In this document: positions 32,484 through 40,665 of the stretch, in pieces
How positions within the stretch are numbered: position 1 is the stretch's first letter
How the letters are laid out: each line of letters begins with the position of its first letter
NCBI RefSeq assembly: GCF_000372965.1
Contig: NZ_KB890024.1
Span: 1,056,839-1,120,838 of the forward strand
Direction of reading: 5' to 3'
Length of the DNA stretch: 64,000 nucleotides
Source of the DNA: Hoeflea sp. 108
GTDB taxonomy: Bacteria > Pseudomonadota > Alphaproteobacteria > Rhizobiales > Rhizobiaceae
The notes under the pieces: model-generated
What the model saw: only the letters and a program-made list of their open reading frames with translations
Database searches by the model: none
Told to the model about the DNA's origin: nothing
Made by a program: the position numbers and the translations under genes

Positions 32484-34922
32484 TCAAGTCTCCTTTTCGG
32501 CTGCGGGGAAGTTCGGGATGAGATCGACTGCCCATCCGGCGTCGCGGGCGCGCAGCCAGGCGGCGAGGAAACCTTCGCGGCCATGTTCGGCGACGAGGTT
32601 GGCGATCAGCGTCTGGTCGGACTTGGAGGATGCGGCGCAGAGCGCGAGGCCGACTTCGGACAGGCCCAGCTCGAACAGGCGGTTGCCGCGCCGGGACTGG
32701 CAGTAATAGTCGCGCTTGGGCGTGGCCCGCGCTAGGATTTCGATCTGCCGGTCGTTGAGGCCGAAGCGGCGATAGATGGCCGTGATCTGCGGCTCGATCG
32801 CGCGTTCGTTCGGGAGCAGCAGGCGGGTCGGGCAGCTTTCGATGATGGCCGGCGCGATGCTCGAATTGTCGATGTCGGACAGCGACTGCGTGGCGAAGAT
32901 GACGGAGGCGTTCTTCTTGCGCAGCGTCTTCAGCCATTCACGGAGCTGGCCCGCGAAGCCTTCGTCGTCGAGCGCCAGCCAGCCTTCGTCGATGATGAGC
33001 AGCGTCGGCCGCCCATCGAGACGATCGCCGATGCGGTGGAAGAGATAGGACAGCACGGCGGGCGCCGCGCCGGTGCCGACCAACCCCTCGATCTCGAACG
33101 CCTGCACGTCGGCGGAGCCGAGATGTTCGGCCTCGGCGTCGAGCAGCCGGCCATAGGCGCCCCCGACGCAATAGGGCCGGAGCGCCTGCTTGATGTCGTT
33201 CGACTGGAGCAGGACTGCGAAGCCCGTAATGGTGCGTTCCTCGACCGGCGCGGAAGCCAGAGAGGTCAGCGCCGTCCAGATATGCTCCTTCACCTCCGGC
33301 GTGATCTGGATCGCTTCGCGCGTCAGGATCGCGACGATCCAGTCGGCCGCCCAGGCGCGTTCATAGCTGTCGTCGATGCGGGCGAGCGGCTGGAGCGAGA
33401 CGGAGAATTGGTCCCCCTCGGTCAATCCGCCGCCGAGATCGTGCCAGTCGCCGCCCATGGCGAGCGCGGAGGCCCGGATCGAGCCGCCGAAGTCGAAGGC
33501 GAAGACCTGGGAGCGCTCGTAGCGGCGGAACTGCAGGGCCATGAGCGCGAGCAGCACGGATTTGCCCGCGCCGGTCGGGCCGACGACGAGCGTATGCCCG
33601 ACATCGCCGACATGAAGGGATAGCCGGAACGGGGTCGAGCCTTCCGTTCTGCCGTAAAGCAGCGGGGGCGAATCGAAATGCTCGTCCCGTTCCGGCCCCG
33701 CCCACACGGCAGAGAGGGGGATCATGTGAGCGAGATTGAGCGTCGAGATGGGCGGCTGGCGGACATTGGCGTAGGCATGTCCGGGGAGTGAGCCGAGCCA
33801 GGCATCGCCGGAATTGACGGTCTCGATCATGGCCGTGAAGTCGCGGCCCTGGATGACCTTCTCGACCAGCCGCAGCTTCTCGTCGGCAAGACGCGGATCG
33901 GCGTCCCATACGGTGATGGTGGCCGTGACATAGGCCATGCCTGCCACGTCCTGACCCAGCTCCTGCAAGGCCATGTCGGCATCGGCCGCCTTGTTGGCGG
34001 CGTCCGTGTCCACGAGGGCGGACGCCTCGTTGGTCATGACTTCCTTGAGGATCGCCGCGATCGACTTGCGCTTGGCGAACCACTGGCGGCGGATTTTGGT
34101 CAGCAGCTTCGTGGCGTCGGTCTTGTCGAGCAGGATCGCGCGGGTGGACCAGCGATACGGGAAGGCCAGCCGGTTGAGGTCGTCGAGCAGGCCGGGCGTG
34201 GTCGCGGTCGGAAAGCCGATGACGGTAAGGATGCGCAGATGCTGATCGCCAAGGCGCGGCTCCAGCCCGCCGGTCAGCGGCTGGTCGGCGAGCAGCGCAT
34301 CGAGATAGACCGGCGTTTCCGGCACGCGGACGCGGTGGCGTTTCGTGGAAACGCAGGAATGGAGATAAGTCAGCGTCTCGGCGTCATCGAGCCAGGCGCA
34401 TTCGGGCATGAAGCCGTCGAGCAGCGCCAGCACGCGGCCGGTTCGGTCGATGAAGGCGCGCAGGATCTCGTCCGGGTCGACGCCGCTGCGCTCGCGGCCC
34501 TCGTAGAGCCAGCTTTCAGCGCGGGCGGCTTCCTCGGCCGGGGGCAGATAGAGGAAGGTCAGATAATAGCCGGAGACATAGTGCGCCCCGGCTTCCTCGA
34601 AATCGGCCCTGCGCTCGGCGTCGACCAGGCCGGAGGCCGGATCGGGAAACTCGCTCGCCGGATAGGTCTCGGCGGCATGGCGTTGCGCCTCGACGAAGAT
34701 GCTCCAGCCCGAGCCGAGACGGCGGAAGGCGTTGTTGATGCGCCCGGCGACCGCGACCAGTTCGGCGGCGACGGCGCTGTCGAGATCGGGACCGCGAAAG
34801 CGCGCTGTGCGCTGGAAGCTGCCGTCCTTGTTGAGCACGACGCCCTCGGAGGCGAGCGCGACCCAGGGCAGGAAGTCGGCAAGCCGGGCGGCGGTGCGGC
34901 GATATTCGGCAAGGTTCATCAT
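32484..34922 (-). CDS. trbE: conjugal transfer ATPase TrbE (VirB4-like)
   Basis: An 812-residue ATPase that powers pilus assembly and substrate transfer. The CagE/TrbE N-terminal domain is followed by the Walker A motif VVGPTGAGKSVLL, and Walker B in PTLLIIDEGWLALDD. A VirB4 C-terminal motif FATQSLSDI also appears. Two ATG codons stand side by side (34922 and 34919); either could be the start. The gene follows trbD by 14 bases. Confidence 0.95.
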   Translation of the reverse strand: MMNLAEYRRTAARLADFLPWVALASEGVVLNKDGSFQRTARFRGPDLDSAVAAELVAVAGRINNAFRRLGSGWSIFVEAQRHAAETYPASEFPDPASGLVDAERRADFEEAGAHYVSGYYLTFLYLPPAEEAARAESWLYEGRERSGVDPDEILRAFIDRTGRVLALLDGFMPECAWLDDAETLTYLHSCVSTKRHRVRVPETPVYLDALLADQPLTGGLEPRLGDQHLRILTVIGFPTATTPGLLDDLNRLAFPYRWSTRAILLDKTDATKLLTKIRRQWFAKRKSIAAILKEVMTNEASALVDTDAANKAADADMALQELGQDVAGMAYVTATITVWDADPRLADEKLRLVEKVIQGRDFTAMIETVNSGDAWLGSLPGHAYANVRQPPISTLNLAHMIPLSAVWAGPERDEHFDSPPLLYGRTEGSTPFRLSLHVGDVGHTLVVGPTGAGKSVLLALMALQFRRYERSQVFAFDFGGSIRASALAMGGDWHDLGGGLTEGDQFSVSLQPLARIDDSYERAWAADWIVAILTREAIQITPEVKEHIWTALTSLASAPVEERTITGFAVLLQSNDIKQALRPYCVGGAYGRLLDAEAEHLGSADVQAFEIEGLVGTGAAPAVLSYLFHRIGDRLDGRPTLLIIDEGWLALDDEGFAGQLREWLKTLRKKNASVIFATQSLSDIDNSSIAPAIIESCPTRLLLPNERAIEPQITAIYRRFGLNDRQIEILARATPKRDYYCQSRRGNRLFELGLSEVGLALCAASSKSDQTLIANLVAEHGREGFLAAWLRARDAGWAVDLIPNFPAAEKET

Positions 34923-34936
34923 GGCTGTCGCCTCCC

Positions 34937-35215
34937 TCAGACCGCGAGATGGCCGGGGACGCGCAGATGGCGTCGGCCGACCTCGACAAAGAGCGGATCG
35001 CGCTTGGCGGCCCACACCGCCGCGAAGTGACCGACGGCCCAGATGAGGAGGCCGACCAGCCAGAGGCGCAGGCCGAGGCCAACGGCCCCGGCGAGCGTCC
35101 CGTTGAGGATCGCGATGGAGCGCGGCGCGCCGCCGAGCAGGATGTGCTCGGTCAGCGCGCGGTGAACCGGGACGGTGAATCCCGGCACGTCGAGTTGCTC
35201 GAAGGCAACCGCCAT
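34937..35215 (-). CDS. trbD: conjugal transfer protein TrbD (VirB3-like)
   Basis: A 92-residue inner-membrane protein with VPVHRALTEHILLGGAPRSI at the N-terminus and one or two hydrophobic segments (LGLRLWLVGLLIWAVGHFAA). It ends in DPLFVEVGRRHLRVPGHL, a TrbD/VirB3 hallmark. Its ATG at 35215 overlaps the trbC stop by one base. VirB3-type proteins work with the VirB4 ATPase encoded next. Confidence 0.92.
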   Translation of the reverse strand: MAVAFEQLDVPGFTVPVHRALTEHILLGGAPRSIAILNGTLAGAVGLGLRLWLVGLLIWAVGHFAAVWAAKRDPLFVEVGRRHLRVPGHLAV

Positions 35216-35547
35216 CAGACGAGCGCCCCGCCGCCGAACGAGAAGAACGACAGGAAGAACGAGCTGGCGGCGAAGGCGATCGACAGGCCGAAGACGATCT
35301 GGATCAGCTTGCGAAAGCCGCCCGACGTGTCTCCGAAGGCGAGCGCGAGGCCCGTCGCGATGATGATGATGACCGCGACGATCTTGGCCACGGGGCCTTC
35401 GATCGACTGGAGGATTTTCTGGAGCGGCGCTTCCCACGGCATGGACGAGCCGGAAGCGTGCGCGGCGGGAACGAGGACGAGATTGACATAGGCGAAGGCG
35501 GCGGCGGTCGCGACGGTGCGACGGACGCGCATGGACATGCGGATCAT
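35215..35547 (-). CDS. trbC: conjugal transfer pilin TrbC (VirB2-like)
   Basis: A 110-residue prepilin with a long leader (VATAAAFAYVNLVLVPAAHA) and two hydrophobic segments (IVAVIIIIATGLALAF and LIQIVFGLSIAFAASSFFLS). These are the features of TrbC/VirB2 major pilins, which in the RP4 family are cyclised by the TraF peptidase; such a peptidase is encoded at 54527. Its start overlaps the trbB stop as ATGA. Confidence 0.92.
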   Translation of the reverse strand: MIRMSMRVRRTVATAAAFAYVNLVLVPAAHASGSSMPWEAPLQKILQSIEGPVAKIVAVIIIIATGLALAFGDTSGGFRKLIQIVFGLSIAFAASSFFLSFFSFGGGALV

Positions 35548-36530
35548 GAAGGGTCTCCTGTGTTGCTGGGGGTGGCTGCGGTGACGCGGTAGTCCCCGTC
35601 GGGGCCGAGCCCTTCGACGCGGGCGAGTTCGGCGAGCCGGCGCACGGAGCCGCGGCCGGAGAGGACGGCCACGAGGTCGATCGTCTCGGCGATCAGGGCG
35701 CGCGGGACGGTGACGACGGCTTCCTGGATGAGCTGTTCGAGACGGCGCAGCGCGCCGATGCCGGTGCCGGCGTGGATGGTGCCGACGCCACCGGGATGGC
35801 CGGTGCCCCAGGCTTTGAGGAGGTCGAGCGCTTCAGCACCGCGCACCTCGCCGATGGGGATGCGGTCGGGGCGCAGGCGCAGCGAGGAGCGGACGAGATC
35901 GGAGAGCGTGACGACGCCTTCCTTCGTGCGCATGGAGACGAGGTTCGGCGCGGTGCATTGCAGCTCGCGCGTGTCCTCGATGATGACGACGCGATCCCCG
36001 CTCTTGGCGACTTCGGCGAGCAGCGCATTGGTCAGCGTGGTCTTGCCGGTAGAGGTGCCGCCCGCGACGAGGATGTTGGCCCGCGATGCGACGGCTTCGC
36101 GCAGGGTCACGGCCTGATCGGCCGACATGATCCCGGCGGCCACATAGTCGTCGAGCGTAAAGACAGCGACAGCGGGCTTGCGGATCGCGAAGGCTGGCGC
36201 GGCCACGACGGGGGGAAGAAGTCCCTCGAACCGTTCCCCCGTCTCGGGCAGCTCGGCCGAGACGCGCGGCGAGCGGGCGTGAACCTCCGCGCCGACATGG
36301 TGGGCGACCAGGCGCACGATGCGCTCGCTGTCGGCGGGCGACAGGGTTTCGCCGGTGTCGGACAGTCCCTGGGAGAGACGGTCGATCCAGATGCGCCCGT
36401 CTGGGTTCAGCATCACCTCGACAACGGCGGGGTCTTCCAGAAAGCGCGCGATGGCCGGACCGAGCGCGGTGCGCAACATGCGCGCGCCGCGCTGGATCGC
36501 CTCCGGTTTCTGATGAGAATTGTTCGCCAT
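35544..36530 (-). CDS. trbB: conjugal transfer ATPase TrbB (VirB11-like)
   Basis: A 328-residue hexameric traffic ATPase of the type II/IV secretion family and first gene of the trb operon. Walker A is AGGTSTGKTTLTNALL. The Asp-box region is VIIEDTRELQC, and Walker B and His-box regions are in PIGEVRGAEALDLLKAW and GGVGTIHAGTG. The start is ATG 36530 (MANNSHQKPE), five codons inside the longest frame. A palindrome sits 34 bases upstream and may regulate the whole operon. Confidence 0.94.
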   Translation of the reverse strand: MANNSHQKPEAIQRGARMLRTALGPAIARFLEDPAVVEVMLNPDGRIWIDRLSQGLSDTGETLSPADSERIVRLVAHHVGAEVHARSPRVSAELPETGERFEGLLPPVVAAPAFAIRKPAVAVFTLDDYVAAGIMSADQAVTLREAVASRANILVAGGTSTGKTTLTNALLAEVAKSGDRVVIIEDTRELQCTAPNLVSMRTKEGVVTLSDLVRSSLRLRPDRIPIGEVRGAEALDLLKAWGTGHPGGVGTIHAGTGIGALRRLEQLIQEAVVTVPRALIAETIDLVAVLSGRGSVRRLAELARVEGLGPDGDYRVTAATPSNTGDPS

Positions 36531-36563
36531 GCCGTCCCAAGCCAAGGGGACGCAACAGACAGT

Positions 36564-36577
36564 TCCCCGATCGGGGA
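36564..36577. promoter_or_regulatory. palindrome upstream of the trb operon
   Basis: A perfect 14-bp palindrome TCCCCGATCGGGGA, centred about 40 bases before the trbB start. A half-site GATCGGGGAG recurs near 36670. A second small inverted repeat, GCCCGA-AA-TCGGGC, lies at 36589-36602. Position at the head of the transfer operon suggests an operator, but no cognate regulator can be named. Confidence 0.45.
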
Positions 36578-36744
36578 TGATTAAAAGAGCCCGAAATCGG
36601 GCCTGTTCAACAACTATCGGAGCCCGTGCGGCAGGCGGCGGCTATCGGCGGCGAATAGGACGATGATCGGGGAGCGGCGTACGGCGGCGGTCCTTACACT
36701 GGCCGTGGCCATGTCCTGATTCGTCTTGATGCGTACAGGCAACG

Positions 36745-36858
36745 TGTCGCAAAACTCGGTCGCAAAATTCCGACTTCTGCGAAGGAGTTTTGCGACAGAA
36801 ATTTCTCTGGAAGTTCAATGCAGCCGATTTTGCCGCGAAATCTAGGAGTTGTGCGACG
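36745..36858. repeat. res-like 115-bp element, copy 1 (3' side of lipoprotein gene)
   Basis: It contains an inverted repeat with 13-bp arms TGTCGCAAAACTC (36745-36757) and GAGTTTTGCGACA (36785-36797), an internal TCGCAAAA/TGCGA pair, and an outer half ending GTGCGACG. Read on the minus strand it aligns along its whole length with 63046-63160. Multiple inverted TGTCGC half-sites over about 115 bp is the layout of serine-resolvase res sites. The rest of the 36531-36890 gap holds no gene. Confidence 0.6.
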
Positions 36859-36890
36859 CTGAGGTAATCAAAGAGCGGACCGCACAGCCG

Positions 36891-37565
36891 TCAGTCCGCG
36901 CCTCCTTGCCTGAAATTGCTGTGCCGCAATCTTTGCGCCAACGTTGGCTTGATCGCAAAAGTAAAGGTTTCGTCCAAACTTGACTCTTGTTTCTGTGACA
37001 CCAACCAAGGCAGTCGCAGTTTGATCCCGGTTGTCACTGGTTCACTCGTCGTTTCGAGCAAAATCCGTTTGACACCAATCTGGCTGGGCTCGACGCTCTT
37101 GGGATCGTTGATGTCACGGAACCGCACCATCATCGGCCAGGATTCGCGCGGAAGTTCCGCGCTGGCGCTTCCAAACCAGCCCCCCAGGCGTTTGACCGCG
37201 CTGAAGAAATTTGATCCGTCGCCTCCGCGCGCATCGGGCGCTAACGCCACGGTCGCCACGCTGGCGAGCGGTCCCCTTGCATCAGGCAACTCCAGCAATA
37301 CGAAGACCGAGCCTGTCGGCAAATCAACAATAACCGCCTCTCCCGCGAGCCCGACACCGTTTCCGGTCGTATCGCCCAGGCTGAAGGAGCCCTTCTGCGC
37401 CACGACCTCCATAACCGACGAGCCGCGCCTGACACCCTGCGGCGTCTCGATCTCGACCGTCATCCTGAAACGATAGCTCGCCGATCGCACAAACGGATCG
37501 CAGCCCGCGACCGTAACCACAGCCAGACCGCCCAGCAGCCCCATCACCCCCCGCCGTGCCATCAT
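36891..37565 (-). CDS. predicted lipoprotein of an unknown family, paralogue of 62281-62973
   Basis: A 224-residue protein. The N-terminus MMARRGVMGLLGGLAVVTVA leads into AGC, a lipobox, so it is probably a lipoprotein. Internal landmarks are MTVEIETPQGVRRGSS, then VRFRDINDPKSVE and TTGIKLRLPWLVSQ. The RFRDINDPK and T-RGI-LPW blocks are shared with the membrane protein at 62281, so both belong to one family I cannot name. The adjacent DNA is also shared: a 28-bp site and a 16-bp box upstream and a 115-bp element downstream. Two adjacent ATG codons are possible starts. Confidence 0.7.
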   Translation of the reverse strand: MMARRGVMGLLGGLAVVTVAGCDPFVRSASYRFRMTVEIETPQGVRRGSSVMEVVAQKGSFSLGDTTGNGVGLAGEAVIVDLPTGSVFVLLELPDARGPLASVATVALAPDARGGDGSNFFSAVKRLGGWFGSASAELPRESWPMMVRFRDINDPKSVEPSQIGVKRILLETTSEPVTTGIKLRLPWLVSQKQESSLDETFTFAIKPTLAQRLRHSNFRQGGAD

Positions 37566-37688
37566 GCCGCAATTTCCACTTCGGGCCACAGAGCGGCGTC
37601 CCGATAGAGATGTTTTATGGTGGACCTGCCCATGTTCTACTTCCAGGCTAATGGCGAAAACTTTCCATAACGATTGTATCGGGCAGGC

Positions 37689-37704
37689 GTGAAGCTTCCG
37701 TCAC
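37689..37704 (-). promoter_or_regulatory. 16-bp box shared by the two cassette lipoprotein/membrane genes, copy 1
   Basis: On the minus strand this reads GTGACGGAAGCTTCAC, identical to 62194-62209 upstream of the paralogous gene. The identity continues loosely downstream (CGCCT...CGATACA versus CACCT...CGATACA). It lies about 125 bases before the predicted start and is probably part of the cassette promoter. Confidence 0.55.
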
Positions 37705-37736
37705 CTCTCTCCTAGAAACGCGAGCACCCGAAGAAC

Positions 37737-37764
37737 TGTCGCGAAAATCCCGAAACCCACGACA
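37737..37764. repeat. 28-bp inverted site at the 5' side of the lipoprotein cassette
   Basis: The outer arms are TGTCGC/GCGACA-type: TGTCGCGAAAATCC followed by CGAAACCCACGACA. On the minus strand it differs at only 3 of 28 positions from the site at 62134-62161, which stands in the same place relative to the paralogous gene. It begins 7 bases beyond the stop of the carbon-nitrogen hydrolase gene. Confidence 0.6.
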
Positions 37765-37771
37765 AACCACG

Positions 37772-38734
37772 CTACTCCTTGAGATCAAAGCGCGTCGCTC
37801 GTGGTGAACGTTCGTCGCCGCGACGTTCCGTGAGCAGGGAATAAAGTTCCGGCCGACGTCCGGTCATCCAACGCTGTCCACTGCTATTGGGAACGAGCGA
37901 GAGATCGAGGTCGGCCACAACCATGTCGTCCTCGATGGCCGTGCTCTCGGCAACGATGCGCCCATAGGGGTCGAGGATCATCGCGTTGCCCGTGCGAACC
38001 TCGTCCTCGTCACGCCCGACGCCATTGCTGAAAATCAGGAACATGCCGTTGTCGTGCGCTCGCGCAGGGAGCCAGCGCATGAGCCATCCCCGCCCATGCG
38101 GTCCTGCGAAAGCCTGCCTGACCGGATCGGGGTCGGTCGATCGACGCTCCCAAAGCTCCACGGGGATTGGTTTCATTCCATGGGGGCTGCGGGAGTTCGT
38201 TCCTCCGGTCTGATGCGGAGCCAGGAGCACATGCGCTCCCAACAGGGCACATGCGCGGGCATTCTCGACCAGATTGTTGTCCCAGCAGATCAGGATCGCC
38301 ATTCGAACACCCCAGGGCGTATCGAAGACGGTGTAACGTTCGCCGCTTTGGATCAGGGGATGCTCGAAGGCATGCAGCTTGCGATGAGTATGGCCCGAGC
38401 CATTGTGGAAGCAAACCCGGTAGGCGTTGTAGAGGCGGCCATCCTCGCCGCGTTCCAGCCAGCCGACACCGATCGCGATCCCGATGGACGCTGCGAGCTC
38501 TGCCACTTTGTGCAGCGACGGGCCATCCGCCGGTTCGGCCAGCTCCGTCAGATCGGATGTGTTCAGCTTGGGGACATGCCAGTAGCCGGGGATGCACATC
38601 TCCGGCATGAGAACAAGTTCAGCGCCTGCTTCGCCGGCACTGTGGGCGAACGCCTCTATCCTCGAAAGGTTATAGTCCTTGTCGCTCGCCCGGTGCTGGA
38701 ACTGGACTGTTGCTACGCGCAGCTTTGATTGCAT
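37772..38734 (-). CDS. carbon-nitrogen hydrolase (nitrilase superfamily)
   Basis: A 320-residue amidase-type enzyme. The Glu-Lys-Cys catalytic triad is visible: ELVLMPEMCIPGYW (Glu), HTHRKLHAFEHP (Lys) and AILICWDNNLVENA (Cys). The overall size and the GRIVAESTAIEDDMVVADLD ending suit the aliphatic amidase/N-carbamoyl amidohydrolase branch rather than true nitrilases. The substrate is unknown. It is the last gene of a five-gene minus-strand cluster with a Nudix hydrolase, a Nudix-like protein, LysE and EamA exporters. Confidence 0.88.
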   Translation of the reverse strand: MQSKLRVATVQFQHRASDKDYNLSRIEAFAHSAGEAGAELVLMPEMCIPGYWHVPKLNTSDLTELAEPADGPSLHKVAELAASIGIAIGVGWLERGEDGRLYNAYRVCFHNGSGHTHRKLHAFEHPLIQSGERYTVFDTPWGVRMAILICWDNNLVENARACALLGAHVLLAPHQTGGTNSRSPHGMKPIPVELWERRSTDPDPVRQAFAGPHGRGWLMRWLPARAHDNGMFLIFSNGVGRDEDEVRTGNAMILDPYGRIVAESTAIEDDMVVADLDLSLVPNSSGQRWMTGRRPELYSLLTERRGDERSPRATRFDLKE

Positions 38735-38874
38735 GGTTGGATTTATTTTCTCATTTTGAGCAATGCATTTGAATATAAAGAATCTGCCGATTGCCGCGAA
38801 AACCAGTTGCGAAAGCCGAAGATGCGCGACAGATCTTTGCAACGCAACGGCGGCTATGCGGAGGTACCGTAGAG

Positions 38875-39426
38875 TTAGCCGAAGACGGAAGCGAAATCGG
38901 TAACCAGGAGCAGATACCCGAAAGCCGCAATGGTGGTGGCGTCCTTGATCTGGCCTTCCGCGATCATGCGGCGAATCTGCTCAACCGTGAACCCTTGCGA
39001 GATCATGTCGCTCTCAGTGGGCTCCCTTTCGGCCTCTCCCTGTTCCAGGTCGGTCGCGACGTAGAGGTGATAGCCTTGGTTGGAAAAACCGTAGGCTGCG
39101 AAAAGATGACCGACCCGTGTCAGGTGGCCGGCACGCAGGCCCGTCTCCTCGCGAAGTTCGGCCAACGCGATCTTTTCGGGGTCCACACCGGGGCTGCCCT
39201 CCCATGATCCTTGGGGAATTTCCCAATATCGCCCTTGGACGGGATAGCGATACTGCTGCACCAGATGAACGCGGCCGGCGGTGTCCACAGGCACGATGGC
39301 AACGAAATCCGGCTTCTCGACAACGCCATAGATGCCGCGCGCGCCGCCTGGGAACTCGACCGCGTCCTCCCGCACCCGCATCCATCTGTTGGCGTAAACC
39401 TCTTGGCTGTCATGGCAGAGTATCAT
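38875..39426 (-). CDS. Nudix hydrolase (ADP-ribose pyrophosphatase-like), minus-strand paralogue
   Basis: A 183-residue Nudix hydrolase. The fold is seen in YANRWMRVRED, HLVQQYRYPVQGRYWEIPQG and the Nudix box region ending ALAELREETGL. The two catalytic Glu of EExG are kept, but the Arg of the usual REL is Ala. Such enzymes cleave nucleoside diphosphates linked to another group, often ADP-ribose. It is a clear paralogue of the protein at 42882 (shared QYRYPV-GRYWE-PQGSWE, AYG-SNQG, GQIKDATT). ATG 39426 is preceded by an AGGA element. Confidence 0.88.
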   Translation of the reverse strand: MILCHDSQEVYANRWMRVREDAVEFPGGARGIYGVVEKPDFVAIVPVDTAGRVHLVQQYRYPVQGRYWEIPQGSWEGSPGVDPEKIALAELREETGLRAGHLTRVGHLFAAYGFSNQGYHLYVATDLEQGEAEREPTESDMISQGFTVEQIRRMIAEGQIKDATTIAAFGYLLLVTDFASVFG

Positions 39427-39468
39427 CGGTGCATCCTGTTGCGCCGGCTTCGGCAACGAGAAAAAAAT

Positions 39469-39999
39469 TCACGGTTTCGGGTTTGCGACTGTGCCGGCGC
39501 ACGACATCCGAGTTTGCGCGAAGTGCGTCGCCGCTCCCTCAATCCTGGGCATGTCTGTGTCGATCGTAGCTCTCGGCAGATCGCCGACGGGGAAGCAGTC
39601 CGGCGTGTTGTCGTCGGTGATCTCGACCCAATGCAGCAGCGATAGCTCTCTTCCGCGAATGATCTGCGTAAAGGCGATATCGAAAAAGACAGGCCCGCCG
39701 ATAACGGTCATCTCCGGCAATTCCGAGCGCGCAAGCCGCTCGAAACACGCTTGCAGGGTTTCATCAGTCGGGCGGATCACCGTGCCAGGGGGATGCCATT
39801 GACCGGGATAATCGGGATCTCCCATGTCCCGCTGCGTCAGCCGAACATAGGTTTCGGAGTTCCGACGGAACAAGGGAACGACAACAAAGCTGGGCAGCAC
39901 CGCAAGGCGGGCGAACTGGCGGAACAGGAGGGGTGGGACGAATCCTACCGGCAATTCACCAAGGATCGCGGCGGCCTGCGATATCTCGTCCGAGCTCAT
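39469..39999 (-). CDS. degenerate Nudix-like protein
   Basis: A 176-residue protein starting MSSDEISQAAAILGELPVGF. The middle section is arranged like a Nudix domain: FVVVPLFRRNSETYVRLTQR, then GQWHPPGTVIRPTDETLQAC and FERLARSELPEM. The box is strongly altered, with only scattered acidic residues, so catalysis is doubtful. It lies 42 bases upstream of the Nudix gene and 34 after LysE, in the same cluster. The Nudix relationship is my reading of the pattern, not certain. Confidence 0.6.
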   Translation of the reverse strand: MSSDEISQAAAILGELPVGFVPPLLFRQFARLAVLPSFVVVPLFRRNSETYVRLTQRDMGDPDYPGQWHPPGTVIRPTDETLQACFERLARSELPEMTVIGGPVFFDIAFTQIIRGRELSLLHWVEITDDNTPDCFPVGDLPRATIDTDMPRIEGAATHFAQTRMSCAGTVANPKP

Positions 40000-40033
40000 G
40001 ATTTCGTCAGTTCCTGCTATTGGTCGGGGCGGC

Positions 40034-40648
40034 TTATTTCGATGCGACGACCGCAACACCCGCGCCGATCATGACGCCGCCGGCTGTTCGATTCACGCGG
40101 CGAACCACGGTCGGCGTCCGTAGCAGCTTGCGGGCGCGGCCGGCGAGAACGACATGCCCGCCGATCACCACGATCTCCACGGCGAGGATGACGGCTGCGA
40201 GCGCAGCGATATGGCCGGGGGTGAGCGATGCGCCAACGACATTGGGCAGTAGAGCCACATAGAACAGCGGCATCTTCGGATTGCCGAGGTTGAGTGCGAC
40301 ACCGGTCGCAAAAATGCTCAGCAGGCCGCGCCGTTCTGAGACGGGCAGCAAATCCGGCACTACAGGCTCAGCCGTCCAGAGCTTCACGCCCATCCAGATC
40401 AGATAGGCTGCGCCGGCATAGCGCAGGATCGTCATGACGATTCCCATTTCGGCTGCGATGACCGACAGGCCGAACGCTGCGAGTGTGAGGAAGAACAGGA
40501 TGCCGACGACCGTTCCCGCTCCGTAGGCGATGCCCGACGCCGCGCCGTGCGAGATCGTGCGGGCGACGATCGTCATGTTGTCCGGGCCGGGGCTGGCGGC
40601 GAAGACGAAGAATGCCGCTGCGAAGGCGAGTAAGGTCGAAATATCCAT
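40034..40648 (-). CDS. LysE/RhtB-family exporter
   Basis: A 204-residue inner-membrane exporter. The family signature ASPGPDNMTIVARTISHGAA is at the end of the first membrane helix, followed by GIAYGAGTVVGILFFL and a middle GNPKMPLFYVALLP segment. About six hydrophobic segments are present. LysE/RhtB proteins export amino acids and related compounds. ATG 40648 gives the usual MDISTLLAFA-type start. It stands between an EamA gene (18 bases upstream) and the Nudix-like gene. Confidence 0.92.
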   Translation of the reverse strand: MDISTLLAFAAAFFVFAASPGPDNMTIVARTISHGAASGIAYGAGTVVGILFFLTLAAFGLSVIAAEMGIVMTILRYAGAAYLIWMGVKLWTAEPVVPDLLPVSERRGLLSIFATGVALNLGNPKMPLFYVALLPNVVGASLTPGHIAALAAVILAVEIVVIGGHVVLAGRARKLLRTPTVVRRVNRTAGGVMIGAGVAVVASK

Positions 40649-40665
40649 GGAACCCCCGAAAGTTA

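Noticed and set aside
32482..32937. N-terminal extension of the trbJ frame into trbE
   Set aside because: The extension overlaps trbE and is not signal-like; the internal ATG at 32481 starts a clean signal peptide and TrbJ homology.
36745..36858. Interpretation of the TGTCGC sites as XerCD dif or pdif modules
   Set aside because: The sequences do not resemble the dif consensus halves, and the 115-bp multi-subsite form fits a serine-resolvase res layout better.
38790..38832. A further TGTCGC-type site upstream of the carbon-nitrogen hydrolase gene
   Set aside because: On the minus strand it starts CTGTCGC and ends in TTTTCGCGGCA, but the inner part does not align with the other sites; too weak to call.
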